Below, one piece after another: positions 5,206 through 5,365 of a stretch of DNA of 5,365 bases; position 1 is the stretch's first letter, and the number at the start of each line of letters is the position of its first letter. The notes below the pieces were generated by a model. The model saw only the letters and a list, made by a program, of their open reading frames with translations, searched no databases and had not been told where the DNA came from. The DNA is from Lysobacterales bacterium (GTDB lineage Bacteria > Pseudomonadota > Gammaproteobacteria > Xanthomonadales > Rhodanobacteraceae). Position numbers and translations under genes: made by a program. The stretch lies in assembly GCA_013298265.1 (NCBI GenBank), contig JAAFHE010000310.1, positions 1 through 5,365 of the forward strand, in the 5' to 3' direction.

Positions 5206-5307
5206 TGCGCCTAAGCTGCATGTCCTGCCTGTGCGGACGCCTCACGGCGTGCAAGCCCTGCCAGAGTTGAATGGCACGGACTTAAGCTCAGCATCCAGAT
5301 TTTCGTC
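5206..5307. other. spacer downstream of the DNA glycosylase gene
   Basis: No gene is seen. A short stem ACGCC (5237-5241)/GGCGT (5246-5250) with loop TCAC is present, but no T-run follows it. Confidence 0.3.
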
Positions 5308-5327
5308 ATTCCCGCGTAAGCGGGAAT
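5308..5327. repeat. dispersed palindromic repeat ATTCCCGC-N4-GCGGGAAT
   Basis: ATTCCCGC (5308-5315) and GCGGGAAT (5320-5327) form a perfect 8-bp inverted repeat around GTAA, inside the context CGTCATTCCC...GGGAATCCAG. This is the form of the intergenic repeat common in Xanthomonadaceae-like genomes, and resembles neisserial dRS3 (ATTCCC-N8-GGGAAT). It sits about 100 bases after a plus-strand gene and could act as an mRNA 3' end structure. AGCG (5330-5333) is complementary to CGCT at the window end (5362-5365), suggesting a longer composite element with a second arm just outside. Copy number in the genome cannot be seen here. Confidence 0.8.
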
Positions 5328-5365
5328 CCAGCGACTTCAGGCCTTTTCGACCCAGCAAACGCGCT

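Noticed and set aside
5237..5250. Stem ACGCC/GGCGT as an intrinsic terminator of the glycosylase gene
   Set aside because: Only 5 bp and not followed by a T-run, so it does not meet the usual criteria.
4068..5270. 400-residue plus-strand frame over the DNA glycosylase
   Set aside because: Very Arg-rich and out of frame with the clear Fpg-family protein, which has all catalytic residues.

Overview
This 5.4 kb window is GC-rich (codon third positions strongly G/C). Its gene content and the ATTCCCGC/GCGGGAAT dispersed repeat at the right edge fit a gammaproteobacterium, probably of the Xanthomonadales/Nevskiales/Steroidobacterales kind. That placement is an inference from style and repeat type, not from a marker gene. 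I see no phage, transposase, CRISPR, rRNA or tRNA genes.

Left part (1-764, minus strand): the 5' end of a small multidrug resistance family gene of the guanidinium exporter type (sugE/gdx) runs off the left edge. Its leader carries two short hairpins with ACGA loops, the signature of a guanidine-II (mini-ykkC) riboswitch. An alternative pairing in the leader would mask the ribosome binding site. Upstream on the same strand lies a complete DUF1993 (DinB-like helical bundle) gene.

Centre (765-3308): a 324-base divergent gap with several inverted and direct repeats precedes a plus-strand operon. It encodes an ECF-like sigma-70 family factor, a one-pass membrane protein overlapping it by ATGA (its presumed anti-sigma factor, without a zinc-binding HxxxCxxC motif), and a PhzF-family isomerase/epimerase starting 22 bases later. 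The sigma and anti-sigma genes probably form a cell-envelope or stress signalling pair. The link of PhzF to that pair rests on proximity only.

Right part (3309-5365): a PNPOx-like general stress protein gene has a strong ribosome binding site but loses its C-terminal half, where it runs into the tail of a convergent, intact, exported cupin gene. This looks like a deletion or rearrangement junction near 3745-3757. Divergent from the cupin gene is a complete Fpg/Nei-family DNA glycosylase with all catalytic residues and a C4 zinc finger, but with substitutions in the DNA-intercalation loop. The window ends in a dispersed palindromic repeat, probably the first arm of a larger composite element.

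I do not see a convincing wholly new biological system. The points best supported for a second look are the guanidine-II riboswitch, the truncated PNPOx gene and the strong dyad in front of the sigma factor gene.
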